Positions 8,329-18,000 of a stretch of DNA of 64,000 bases are shown here, in pieces; position 1 is the stretch's first letter; every line of letters begins with the position of its first letter. Origin of the DNA: RDXT01 sp033765305. GTDB lineage: Bacteria; Bacteroidota; Bacteroidia; J057. The position numbers and the translations under genes were made by a program. The DNA lies in assembly GCA_033765305.1 (NCBI GenBank), contig JANRID010000050.1, forward strand, positions 1 through 64,000, given 5' to 3'. The notes below the pieces were generated by a model that did not search any database, was not told the origin of the DNA, and saw only the letters and a program-made list of their open reading frames with translations.

Positions 8329-11300
8329 ATGAACAGAATTACCAAACTGATCAATCGCCTAGACAAGTGGCTGGAGCCGCTGCACCAACTCTCCCAGGAC
8401 GAAAATTTCCGGGGGGAAATGCTCCTGTCGCTCGGGATGAAAGAGCCCAATGCGCCCGATAAAAAAGAAAAAACCCAAAAGAAGCTTTTCTTCCTGCTCG
8501 AACTGCTGAACAAGCTGCGCAAAAAGCTGGGGCTGGACAAAAGCGATATCCCCAACGTGAGCAATATCATTGCTCTGGGCGTCATTCTCGGGGAGGTGTA
8601 TCTGGTATACCAGGCCGTGCGCGAGGTACTCGATTCCTGCGATGTGATCGGCGAAAAGGAAGAGGACCTGCCCGCTGAAGATCGCGAGATCGCTGTGGTG
8701 AACGCCCTGCGGGCCTTGTCCCGGCTGTTGTCCATCACGCTGTTGAGAAAAGAAGCCCCGAAGGTCGCCGCCTGGGCCGAGGCCGTCGGTATTTTTTCCG
8801 ACGAATGGACCGTCACCAAACGAGCTCTCGACCTCACCCTGTTCCCCGTATTGAAAACGGCCGCTGCCTTCAAGGCGTTCGATACAGACTTCATCCGACC
8901 AGAAGGCGACTTTAAGGACGACGACCACCAGCGCGTCATGAAAGGGGCATTTCTGGACCTGACCTTGCTGTTCCTGCTCTGGCTGCAGGGCAAGCTGGAA
9001 GGTATCGGCGAATTCCTGTTCAATTTCGGATACGAGCTCCCCCCGGAGAAAGATGCCTTCCCCAACGCCGCCCGCGTGGCCAACCGCGTGTTGCAGGTAC
9101 ATTTTCTGCCCGGCGGGGCCTTTGAATCCAACCAGGTGCTCAGCGAGCTGTCTGACTCGATCCTCTCCCTGGTCACCATTCCGGTAATGGGTCCGGAAGA
9201 CGAGCCGCTGGGCTATCAATACGCACTGAAACTGGAGTTGTCGGCCACCAACATCGGCTCCGACGCCGCCGAGCCCGGCATACCCATCGGCCCTTTCCTG
9301 CTACGAATCCCACAGGCAGTCAGCGCCGGGCTGATCTGGGGACACGATACAGAACTTGCCTACTTCAGCGGCGAACGCTTCGGCGTATCCACCATGCTGG
9401 AAATGGTGCTGCCCAGTTCAAAAAAACCTGAAACCCGAGGCCAGGGCGCCCCACCGGCCGAAGAACCCAACAGCCTGCGCGAAGGTGAGATCTCCCTGAG
9501 CCTCACCCCCAGGCTGGTCACCGTCGACGGACAGCAGAAGGACGACCTGGACATCCGCTTCGAAATGCGCGACTTTTCGCTCAACATCTCCGGCGACGGG
9601 CGCGACGGCTTCCTGCAGAAGATCCTGCCCGACGGGTCGGCTGTGGTGCGCGCCAGCATAACTCTGACGTATTCGCCGCGCCGGGATGCCTGGACCTTCG
9701 AAGGGCTGGACGAACGCGACGGCCTGTTTTTTGCCTTCAAGGTAAATAAGGCTGTATTCGGCAAACTGAATATCCCCATGATCTACCTGGGCCTGCGGCC
9801 CTATTTCGAACAGTCGGGCGAACAGCAGGCGCTCCGGGGCGCAGTGGCGGAAGCATCGGCGGCCATGAACCTGAACCTTGGCCCCTTCCTGATGTCTGTA
9901 GACCGCCTGGGTTTGTATCTGCGCCTGACCTTTCCGGAAAATGCCGACGGCAACCTCGGTGCTGCCGACCTGGCGCTGGGTTTGCAACCCCCGAAGGGCA
10001 TCGGGTTTTTCATCAAGGCCCAAGTCGTCAGCGGGGGCGGTTTTCTGTACCTCGATCCGGACAACCACCAGTACTACGGCGCCGCCGAGCTGACCGTCGA
10101 CCTAGCCAAATGCGACCTGTCGATCAAGGCCGTAGCCGTCATACTCACCCGCATGCCCGACGGCTCCAAAGGCTTTTCCTTCCTGCTACTGGCTTCCCTC
10201 GAACTCGACCCCGGCTGGGATATCGGCGGCGGGTTCAAGATCAAGGGCCTCGGCCTGGTCGTCGGCTGGGACCGCGCCCTCGACGCCGACCAGTTCATCC
10301 TCGCCGTGCGTGACGACCGCTTCGACTCCATTCTGTTCCCCCAAAATCCGGTGGCCAACGCGCCGGTCATCGTCAAGGCGATGAACTCGCTGTTCCCGCC
10401 CACGGTCGATCACTTCGCTTTCGGCCTCACGGCTCGCATCGGCTGGGGCACCACCAAACTGGTGGATCTGAAGCTGGGCTTGCTCATCGAAGTGCAGTCC
10501 AACCCGCGAAAGTTCAACAAATTGGCGCTGGCGGGAGTGCTGAAGGTCAAGGTCGAAGAAGGCAAGATCAGCATCCTGCGGTTACAGATCAACTTTCTGG
10601 TGCTGCTCGACCTTGGCAGGAAGATGTTCTCCCTGGATGCAGCCATCTACGACTCCAAGTTCCTGACTTTCGACCTCGAGGGCGATATGTTCGTGCGTTA
10701 CCGCTGGGGCGACGACCCCATCTGGTTCGTATCCGTAGGCGGCTGGCATCCGGAGTTTACCGTCCCGGGAGGCCTCAATTTGCCCTACAATCCCAAAAAG
10801 GTGGTAGTGCATCTGCGGACACGCGACAATCCGACCCTGAAGCTGTCGCTTTACTTGGCAGTCGCCCCTTGTGCCTTCATGGTAGGCGGAGCCATCGAGT
10901 TCAAGATGAAGTGCTCCAAGTTTCGCCTGGAGGCGGACCTGTCTGTGGATGCGCTGGCTGAACAGAAGCAGGGTAACTGGCAATACCTCTTCCTATTCGA
11001 GGCCAAGCTGGGTGTGTACTGGAGGGACAGTCGGCTGCTGGGCGCCGACATCCGGGGCAAGATCACCGGGCCGCATCCCTGGCATATCGTCGGCTCGGCC
11101 TCCTTCAAGGTCTGGAACTTTGAATACAATCCCGATTTCGACAAATACTGGGGAGAGGCCCAGGAGATCGTGGAGCAGCAGATAGCCGTGCTGCCGCTGC
11201 TGACCCAGGCCTTGCGCGACAGTCGCAATTGGCAGGCTGTGCTGCCCGAGGGGCGCTCCCGCCATGTCCATTTCAGAAATGCCGAAGCAGATACGCCTTC

Positions 11301-11970
11301 CGATGCCGAAGCCGCCGACAGCGGCACTGCCCTTCTGGCTGATCCGCTGGCGCGCCTGGAAGTAACCCAGCAGGTGGTGCCGTTGGGTTTCCGCGTGGAC
11401 AAGGTCGGCGACCAGCGCCCGTCGGACTTCCGGAAATATGATCTGCGGCCCGCCGCGCAAAACGGTGCCGCACGAGATCTAGACGACTTCTTCGCCCCCG
11501 GCATGTTCCTGGATCTCGACGATGCCGAAAAGCTTTCCCGGAAGTCCTTTGAAAAGATGAAATCGGGGCAGGGTTTCGGCAATGACCTCAGCCTGCGCTC
11601 CGGGCGGATGCGCGTAGTGGAGCCCGATTACGAGGACTACTTCCGCGACCCCCTGGTCGCCCCCCAGGAAAGGCAGCCGGAGCCTAAGATCCCCGCCGAT
11701 CGCTTCAACCGCTGGCTGGGCAACAATTCGATCGCCAGGTCGGCAGAGGGGCGCAAAGCGGTCGCCCAGATGGAAATCGCCGCCCGTAGGGTAGGGGCGA
11801 TAGCCGAGACCTTCGTGGTAGTGGATGCCCAGTCGGGCACCAAAGTGGATTCGGTGCCCCCTCAGAAAAACAGCGTGGGTGCATACGACGAACTTTGGAA
11901 ACTGGAAAAGGCCAACCCGCTGCGCAAATTGCTGGTGGTGCGGGAGTTTGAACTGAAAACTCCCGGTTGA
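8329..11970 (+). CDS. DUF6603-like giant beta-rich protein
   Basis: The protein has 1213 residues from ATG 8329. An in-frame ATG at 8209 would run through the intercistronic hairpin and is less likely. The N-terminal 100 residues are helical and charged (KKEKTQKKLFFLLELLNKLR). From about 510 to 940 there is repetitive beta-strand sequence with glycine-rich turns, such as LGLYLRL, VVSGGGFLYLDPDNHQYYG, FKIKGLGLVVGWDRALDADQ and FALGLTAR-like strands. This resembles the DUF6603 family from memory, whose function is not described. The C-terminal 280 residues are charged and probably helical or disordered. There is no signal peptide. It follows the PhoD-like gene and precedes the 990-aa gene by 57 bases, so it is probably cotranscribed with the latter. 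Family assignment is moderate; function unknown. Confidence 0.75.
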   Translation: MNRITKLINRLDKWLEPLHQLSQDENFRGEMLLSLGMKEPNAPDKKEKTQKKLFFLLELLNKLRKKLGLDKSDIPNVSNIIALGVILGEVYLVYQAVREVLDSCDVIGEKEEDLPAEDREIAVVNALRALSRLLSITLLRKEAPKVAAWAEAVGIFSDEWTVTKRALDLTLFPVLKTAAAFKAFDTDFIRPEGDFKDDDHQRVMKGAFLDLTLLFLLWLQGKLEGIGEFLFNFGYELPPEKDAFPNAARVANRVLQVHFLPGGAFESNQVLSELSDSILSLVTIPVMGPEDEPLGYQYALKLELSATNIGSDAAEPGIPIGPFLLRIPQAVSAGLIWGHDTELAYFSGERFGVSTMLEMVLPSSKKPETRGQGAPPAEEPNSLREGEISLSLTPRLVTVDGQQKDDLDIRFEMRDFSLNISGDGRDGFLQKILPDGSAVVRASITLTYSPRRDAWTFEGLDERDGLFFAFKVNKAVFGKLNIPMIYLGLRPYFEQSGEQQALRGAVAEASAAMNLNLGPFLMSVDRLGLYLRLTFPENADGNLGAADLALGLQPPKGIGFFIKAQVVSGGGFLYLDPDNHQYYGAAELTVDLAKCDLSIKAVAVILTRMPDGSKGFSFLLLASLELDPGWDIGGGFKIKGLGLVVGWDRALDADQFILAVRDDRFDSILFPQNPVANAPVIVKAMNSLFPPTVDHFAFGLTARIGWGTTKLVDLKLGLLIEVQSNPRKFNKLALAGVLKVKVEEGKISILRLQINFLVLLDLGRKMFSLDAAIYDSKFLTFDLEGDMFVRYRWGDDPIWFVSVGGWHPEFTVPGGLNLPYNPKKVVVHLRTRDNPTLKLSLYLAVAPCAFMVGGAIEFKMKCSKFRLEADLSVDALAEQKQGNWQYLFLFEAKLGVYWRDSRLLGADIRGKITGPHPWHIVGSASFKVWNFEYNPDFDKYWGEAQEIVEQQIAVLPLLTQALRDSRNWQAVLPEGRSRHVHFRNAEADTPSDAEAADSGTALLADPLARLEVTQQVVPLGFRVDKVGDQRPSDFRKYDLRPAAQNGAARDLDDFFAPGMFLDLDDAEKLSRKSFEKMKSGQGFGNDLSLRSGRMRVVEPDYEDYFRDPLVAPQERQPEPKIPADRFNRWLGNNSIARSAEGRKAVAQMEIAARRVGAIAETFVVVDAQSGTKVDSVPPQKNSVGAYDELWKLEKANPLRKLLVVREFELKTPG

Positions 11971-12027
11971 TGAGGGTCACGCGCCTCCTTCTTATACCCC
12001 ATTTTTCGTGAATCAAAAAGTACGTAC

Positions 12028-15000
12028 ATGAAATCGCAATACGTCTTCTTACCCTGGCTACGGCGCGGTCTGGCCATAGATATCGACGGGATCGACCCTC
12101 TGGCAGAGGCCCCATATGCACAGGCGCGAGCCCATATGCAGTTCGACCTGGAAGTGCTCGGCGACGATCAGGTCCGCGATGTGGTCGGCCAGCCGGTCGA
12201 CCTGTACGGCCCGGGGGACATTACCGGCATCGACCGGCGCGCCATTGTCAAGACCGAACCGGCAGCCGGGGTGCTCACTTTTGAACCCAATTTTTTCCCC
12301 TATATCGAATTCTACGAAGAAGATTTCCTCTGGCGCTATACGCCGGCGGCGGCGAACGGACAGCGGTTGCGCCCGTGGCTGGCGCTGCTGACCCTCGAAG
12401 AACATGAATTCCAGCTCATCAGCGCACGCAATGCACAAGGCAACCCCGTGATCGCCGTCCGCGGCGGAGCCGATAGCCCCCTCTTGCCTCCTCCCGACCA
12501 GGGCTGGCTCTGGGCTCATGTGCAGATCAACGACGGCAACCTGCCGGCGGTGGATCTAGGCCCCTCTGAGCAAGACCAGAAGATCGGCGAATCGCTGAGC
12601 CAAAATCCCAACCTCGGCGTATCCCGCCTGCTGTGTCCGCGCAAGCTCAAGCCCGGTACCCGCTACATGGCTTTTTTGATCCCCGCCTTCGAAAAGGGCC
12701 GCCTGGCCGGACTGGGCGCCGCCAGGGACCGAATCAAGGAGGCTGGCCTGTTCCACCCAGCCTGGGGAGCGGATCAGACTTTTCAGGACGGCCATTTCCC
12801 GGTTTACTATCAATGGGAATTCCGAACGGGCGCCGATGATTTCGAGTCGCTGGCGGAAAAAATTGAAAGTCAGAACCTGGCGGGTACGGAAGTCGGTAAG
12901 ATCTGGATGGACGTTCGCTCCCCCGGATATGGAACCTCCCTGGGCTATCAGGGCAACCTCGACCCCGACCGTCCCGAGCGGCAAGGGTTCCTGCCCTTCG
13001 AAGGAGCTCTGCGGCTGCCGCTCCCGGAGGGGGCGATTTCTCCCAACCTCATTCGCCAAACGGGCGACAAGGAAAAACAGTGGGTCCGGGCCATGGCGGA
13101 TCTGCTCCACTTGGGGCTGGACTACCGGGCTACCGGCCAAACCGACTGGCAACAGATCGGCGCCCTGGTGTTTTCTGGCGAGGCCGACGATCCACTCGTG
13201 GTACCCCCGGTGTACGGACTGCACTACCTGGCGCCGGCACAAGATTTTCGCCTGGAGCCGGCCAACATCGGGCATTGGCCCGAAGAGCTCAATCTCGACC
13301 CGGCCCTGCGCGCCGCCGCCGGTCTGGGCGCCGAGGTAGTGCGCCGGCATCAGGAGGGGCTTATGGAGCGCGCCTGGGAGCAGTTCGCCCACCGGCAGGC
13401 CCTCAACCGGCAATTGCAGGGGCTGCGCCTAGCACAGGAGGTGGCCAAAGCCACCTTTAACAAACACTTTGCCGGTGCCAGCGAAACGGGCAGCGAAGTA
13501 GCCGTCAACCGGCAATTGGCGCTGACGCACTCTCTGCACGGAGCCGTCGGCATAGAAGACAAGCTCTCCGTTGCCGGAAAAATGGTAGGCTATCAGGCCG
13601 ATGCGGCCTTTGTGCGCCCGGTCTACCGCCGGTTTACTCGCAGCCGCGGTCCGGTATTCCGGCGCATAACGGCGGTGGCTAAGCAGATCAACACGCTATC
13701 GGTGGTGATGTCCGGCACGGTGCAGTTTTCTACCGTGGCCTTTTTTATCCTCACCGACCCGCCTTTTCAAAACTTCAGCGCCGAGGAAATGCGCAAAGCC
13801 GACGGCGCAAAATTCATTTTCCAGCCGGGGCTGTGGCCGAACGTGGTGATGCCCTTGGAAACGCCCAACTGGTACGGCAATGCGCCTTTCAGGATCTTCA
13901 TGGTCGGGCGGGAAGCTATGAAGAATTACTTTAATGACAAACTGAAGAACGGCGTGCTGCGCAAACCGACCCTGCTGAAAGCGCCAACGCCGGATATCCG
14001 GGCCTGGAGCCTGAAGGTGCGGGAAAAGATCAACCCGGCGCTGAGTTTCCAGTTGAAATTCGAAGTCCTGCTTCCGTCCGGCGGCGGCGCTACGCCTCCG
14101 AAGGAGCAGATCTCGCCGCATACCTTCAACCCCGTTTTTCTGGAACCGACTTATGAATACCTGCGCGATCTTCAGCCCGAGCTGTTTATTCCCAATCTCG
14201 ACCAGTTGCGGCCCGATTCTTTCAGCCTTTTGCAGGCCAATCAGGCCTTTATCGAAGCCTTTCTGGTGGGCCTCAACCACGAAATGGCCGGCGAACTGCT
14301 CTGGCGCGGCTTCCCGGCCGATATGAACGCCACCTTCTTCCGGCAGTTCTGGGACGCCGCCGACAACGCCGACCTGCCCGCCAACGCCGACCGCAGCGAC
14401 ATCAAGCCGATCCGCACCTGGGGCGGCGCCTCCGCTCTGGGTGCCAACCTGCCGGCCGGCGGTGTAGCCAGCCCACTGGTGTTCGTCATCAAAGCCGACC
14501 TGGTCAGAAGGTATCCCAACCTGCTGGTGTACGCCCAAAGGGCCAAGCGGGTCGCCAACGGGCGCAAGCCGGCTAATGAGGTCAAAGCGCCCCTGTTTCT
14601 GGCTACTATGGACCCCGACTTCCTCTTCGCCGGATTTGACCTGAGCCAGGAAGATGTGCTCGACAGTACAAAGTCCGAAGGCCAGCGCGCCGGCTGGTAT
14701 TTCGTGCTCGCCGAAAGGCCCGGTGAGCTCCACTTCGGTCTTGACCTGCCCGACGATACCGGAGCAACAGCCCGCTGGAACGACCTGAACTGGGCAGACC
14801 TGCCCCCCGACACCGACGTACTGGATGTCAATACAGCAATTCCTCCCAATCCCGTCAGAGAAAATCTGGCCTGGGGAAAAGGCACCGGAGCGAGCCCGGC
14901 CGATCCTGCTTCCGGCAACGGCGATTCGGCGCAGATGGCGGCCATCCTGCAGCAGCGGCCGGTGCGGGTATTCGTCCATGCTTCCCAGCTGCTCGGGTGA
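12028..15000 (+). CDS. Conserved-looking 990-aa protein, third gene of the island
   Basis: No domain of known function was recognised. The start MKSQYVFLPWLRRGLA is well placed, 57 bases after the previous stop. Distinct blocks include RPWLALLTLEEHEF (about 115-128), SRLLCPRKLKPGTRYMAFLI with FEKGRLAGLG (about 196-230), and FPVYYQWEFRTGADDFE. Such well-formed motif blocks suggest a widespread family rather than random sequence. The protein is rich in proline, tryptophan and acidic residues. It has no signal peptide and no clear membrane helix, apart from a hydrophobic stretch near residue 570 (VVMSGTVQFSTVAFFIL) that could be buried core. It lies 27 bases before the next gene. Function unknown. 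Confidence 0.75.
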   Translation: MKSQYVFLPWLRRGLAIDIDGIDPLAEAPYAQARAHMQFDLEVLGDDQVRDVVGQPVDLYGPGDITGIDRRAIVKTEPAAGVLTFEPNFFPYIEFYEEDFLWRYTPAAANGQRLRPWLALLTLEEHEFQLISARNAQGNPVIAVRGGADSPLLPPPDQGWLWAHVQINDGNLPAVDLGPSEQDQKIGESLSQNPNLGVSRLLCPRKLKPGTRYMAFLIPAFEKGRLAGLGAARDRIKEAGLFHPAWGADQTFQDGHFPVYYQWEFRTGADDFESLAEKIESQNLAGTEVGKIWMDVRSPGYGTSLGYQGNLDPDRPERQGFLPFEGALRLPLPEGAISPNLIRQTGDKEKQWVRAMADLLHLGLDYRATGQTDWQQIGALVFSGEADDPLVVPPVYGLHYLAPAQDFRLEPANIGHWPEELNLDPALRAAAGLGAEVVRRHQEGLMERAWEQFAHRQALNRQLQGLRLAQEVAKATFNKHFAGASETGSEVAVNRQLALTHSLHGAVGIEDKLSVAGKMVGYQADAAFVRPVYRRFTRSRGPVFRRITAVAKQINTLSVVMSGTVQFSTVAFFILTDPPFQNFSAEEMRKADGAKFIFQPGLWPNVVMPLETPNWYGNAPFRIFMVGREAMKNYFNDKLKNGVLRKPTLLKAPTPDIRAWSLKVREKINPALSFQLKFEVLLPSGGGATPPKEQISPHTFNPVFLEPTYEYLRDLQPELFIPNLDQLRPDSFSLLQANQAFIEAFLVGLNHEMAGELLWRGFPADMNATFFRQFWDAADNADLPANADRSDIKPIRTWGGASALGANLPAGGVASPLVFVIKADLVRRYPNLLVYAQRAKRVANGRKPANEVKAPLFLATMDPDFLFAGFDLSQEDVLDSTKSEGQRAGWYFVLAERPGELHFGLDLPDDTGATARWNDLNWADLPPDTDVLDVNTAIPPNPVRENLAWGKGTGASPADPASGNGDSAQMAAILQQRPVRVFVHASQLLG

Positions 15001-15027
15001 GGGTACCCTTTTTCACTTTTCATTTGA

Positions 15028-18000
15028 ATGACTATGGCAGACTTTCATGACATTCGACAAATATACACCGGCACCCGGCGCGATTTCATGCGGGCGCGGC
15101 GGGAGGAATACCTGGAACGGCAACAGGTGTTGATCCTGGAACGGGAGATCGGGCTGTTGCTGGCAAGCGAAAGACGGAAGCAGCTCCCCTCCGATCACCC
15201 TAAAGCTGTGGCCTACAACCAGGCAACAAAGCGCCTGACCGATGTAGGCGCCCGGCGCGCCCAGGCTGAAGAAGCCCTGTCTTCGGCCAGAAAAAGCTTC
15301 CTGGAGCAGGGGGATGTGCGCCGCGTCGTACACCATCTGGAGGACGACATCCCGATCTTACTGCTGCCCCTGAAGCTCCAGACCCGCTTTCTGACCGTCA
15401 AACACATTGCCCGCAACTGCCCGGATGAGCTCCTGGTAGATGTAGCCACGATCACCAATCCCAGCCTCCGCAGCCGCATCCGCTCCCTGTTGCCCGATCA
15501 GAAGCCGGGGGCCGACACACTCCGGGGCATCAGCGCCCAGCAGGCTTTATTATCCAACAGCGACGATCCGGCGGCATTGCAGCTCATCCGGCAGATGAAC
15601 ACCACTTCTCCCTTCTCGGCGCCGAAGCGGTGGTGGCGCAAAGTAGAAGACCGCCACGAACTGTTCCTGCGCATCTTCCCGGACGACATCTTCATGCAAA
15701 CCCACGAGACCGCGCTGACCACTGAGGAAACCGCTTCCGCCCGCGATTTCTGGCGGGACCTGTGGGCAGCAGCTCTTGAATTCCATCAGTCTGCCCGCGA
15801 CGAGGCCGCCCGGGAAACCTACAGCAAAGCCCGCCTCGCGGCCTGGAGGCGGTTGAATCAGGCCCATATGCCGCACCGGGCGGCCTGGCTGGCCAGAGCC
15901 ATGCGCCCAATGAATTTCCCCGACGTCGGCCCGGCGACTGATCCCGAACCGAAGTTTCCTGATGCAGAAGTGAAATCCGAAGCTTGGACCCTGCCGCCGC
16001 GGGCAGAGCTGTTGCCCGAGCAATTCGCCGTGCGGCTGGTGTTCAATAACGCCGCGCTGCCGGCCAAGGAGATCATCGGCGCGCCCGTACCGGAAAGCCT
16101 ACAGCTCGGTCTAGATCCCGATGAGGCCGACACGGAGGCCTTCGCCGAGCAACTCGACAGCCTGCGCCTGCCGGCAGCTATCCGCTGGTTGACCGACTTC
16201 GAGGAAGCCGAGCGCATCGGTATGGCCATACGCACCGGGCTCAGCAAGGCCGAGGTGGAGGCCGGCATTGCCAAAGTGATCGTGCTGGGCGTCAAGGTCG
16301 GTGCCGATTCGGCTGAAGGCGCACGCCTGCTGGAAGAATTGTTTGACAACCACCGCTTCCGAACCGACGGCATGGCTTTTTTGCCGCCCGGTACACCGAC
16401 CAACAACTTGCCCGGCATGCCTTCGGGCTTTTCACGCGCCGGGCTGTCACCCGAACAGACATTGGAAAACGAACTCCCGGAGCAGCCCACTGCCCACGAC
16501 CCAGACAGCGACGGCGGACGTTTTGCCTGCGCCCTGGGCCTGAGGCCGGAAGCCGCTGCGCACATCTTCAACCACCAGCGGCGGGAATGCAGCCAGGCCC
16601 TGAGCCTGAATCGCGCGCTCTGGCCGGGCACGCTGGGCTACTTCCTGGACCAAATGATGCGCCCTGCCATCAAGACCGCCGACATTTCATTTGCCAGGGA
16701 TTTCTTTCAGAATTTCGTCGCCGGCCGCGGTCTGACGCCGCCTTTTCGCGTTGGCAAACAGCCTTACGGCCTGGTGCCGGCATCGGCCTGGTCGCTGTGG
16801 CAGGCGGAAGCTGGAGCATCCCGCGAGGAGAAACGCATGGTCCGCCTACTCAAAAAACTCGACGGCGAATGGCAAAAGCTGAGCACCCGGGTCAAGACCA
16901 TACGATCCGTCTTTTCCCAGCAGGACGAACAAGCGATGAAACAGCAATTCCGCGAGCTGCTCTCGGTGCAAGCCAGCTCTACCCGCTTTTTCCGGCGCCT
17001 GGTGGCCGGTGAATACCTGATCTGGAACCTGAACAAGCGCAACGCCCCGGCCGGCACCGAAAAAGCAGGCGTAAAGACCACTCCGGCCGAGTACAAGACC
17101 AAACTAGAAAGCGCCGCAGCATGGGGCGAGGCCGTCAATCCCGTGCCCAGAATTCTGGGGAGGTTTCTGGACGATCAAAACTACAAACTGACCGATTTCC
17201 AGCCTTTCGAGCAGCAGGGGCCGAACGCCCGGATCGACGACGACAAGAACTACTTATCCTTGTTGCTCGACGCCACCTTCGAACAATTGCGCGACCGGCA
17301 GTTCGGCGATGCTTTCGGTAATTTCGTCAAACATCGCTCCTCACGGCTGGCCTTCTACGTGGCACGCTTTTCAATACTGCAGGCTTGGATCGATGCCGCC
17401 ACGCAGCTGTTGCGTCAGGCTGACGGCAAGATCAGCCCCTTCGCCCGGCTCGATTTTGAGACCGAATACCTGGCCGTCATGATCGGAGCCACCCAGCCTT
17501 CCGAAGAACACAAGCGTTTCCTGGAAACGGCGGGCGAGGCTGCCAACGTGGAAACCCGCAAGAACAAGTGGGCATTTTTCGAGGAGGTGCTCGGCGCCAA
17601 ACGCGTAGCCGACCTGATTCAGGAAAAAATATCGGCCACCCCGCCGCCCGGCGCTCAGGACCCCATTCGCACCCTGTACGAGGTTCGCCAGGCGCTCGCG
17701 GACCTGTCCGGGCTTTCTGACGAACAACTGGAGCGCCTCCTGAGCGAACACCTCGATCTGTGCAGCTTCCGGCTGGATGCCTGGCTGCAAGGGCTGGCCC
17801 TGGCGCGCCTGTCCAACAGCAGGTCCCGGCCCGAGCGGGCCCAGGGCTTGTTTCTGGGCGCCTTCGGTTACCTTGAAAATCTGCGCCCATCGCCCGATGC
17901 CTGGGTACGCGTCGAAGAAGTACGCTCGCCGGCCATCGCCGCCAGCCTCAATATTCCGCCACAGCAGGTAGTGATGCCGGTATACGATTTTTCGGGCCTG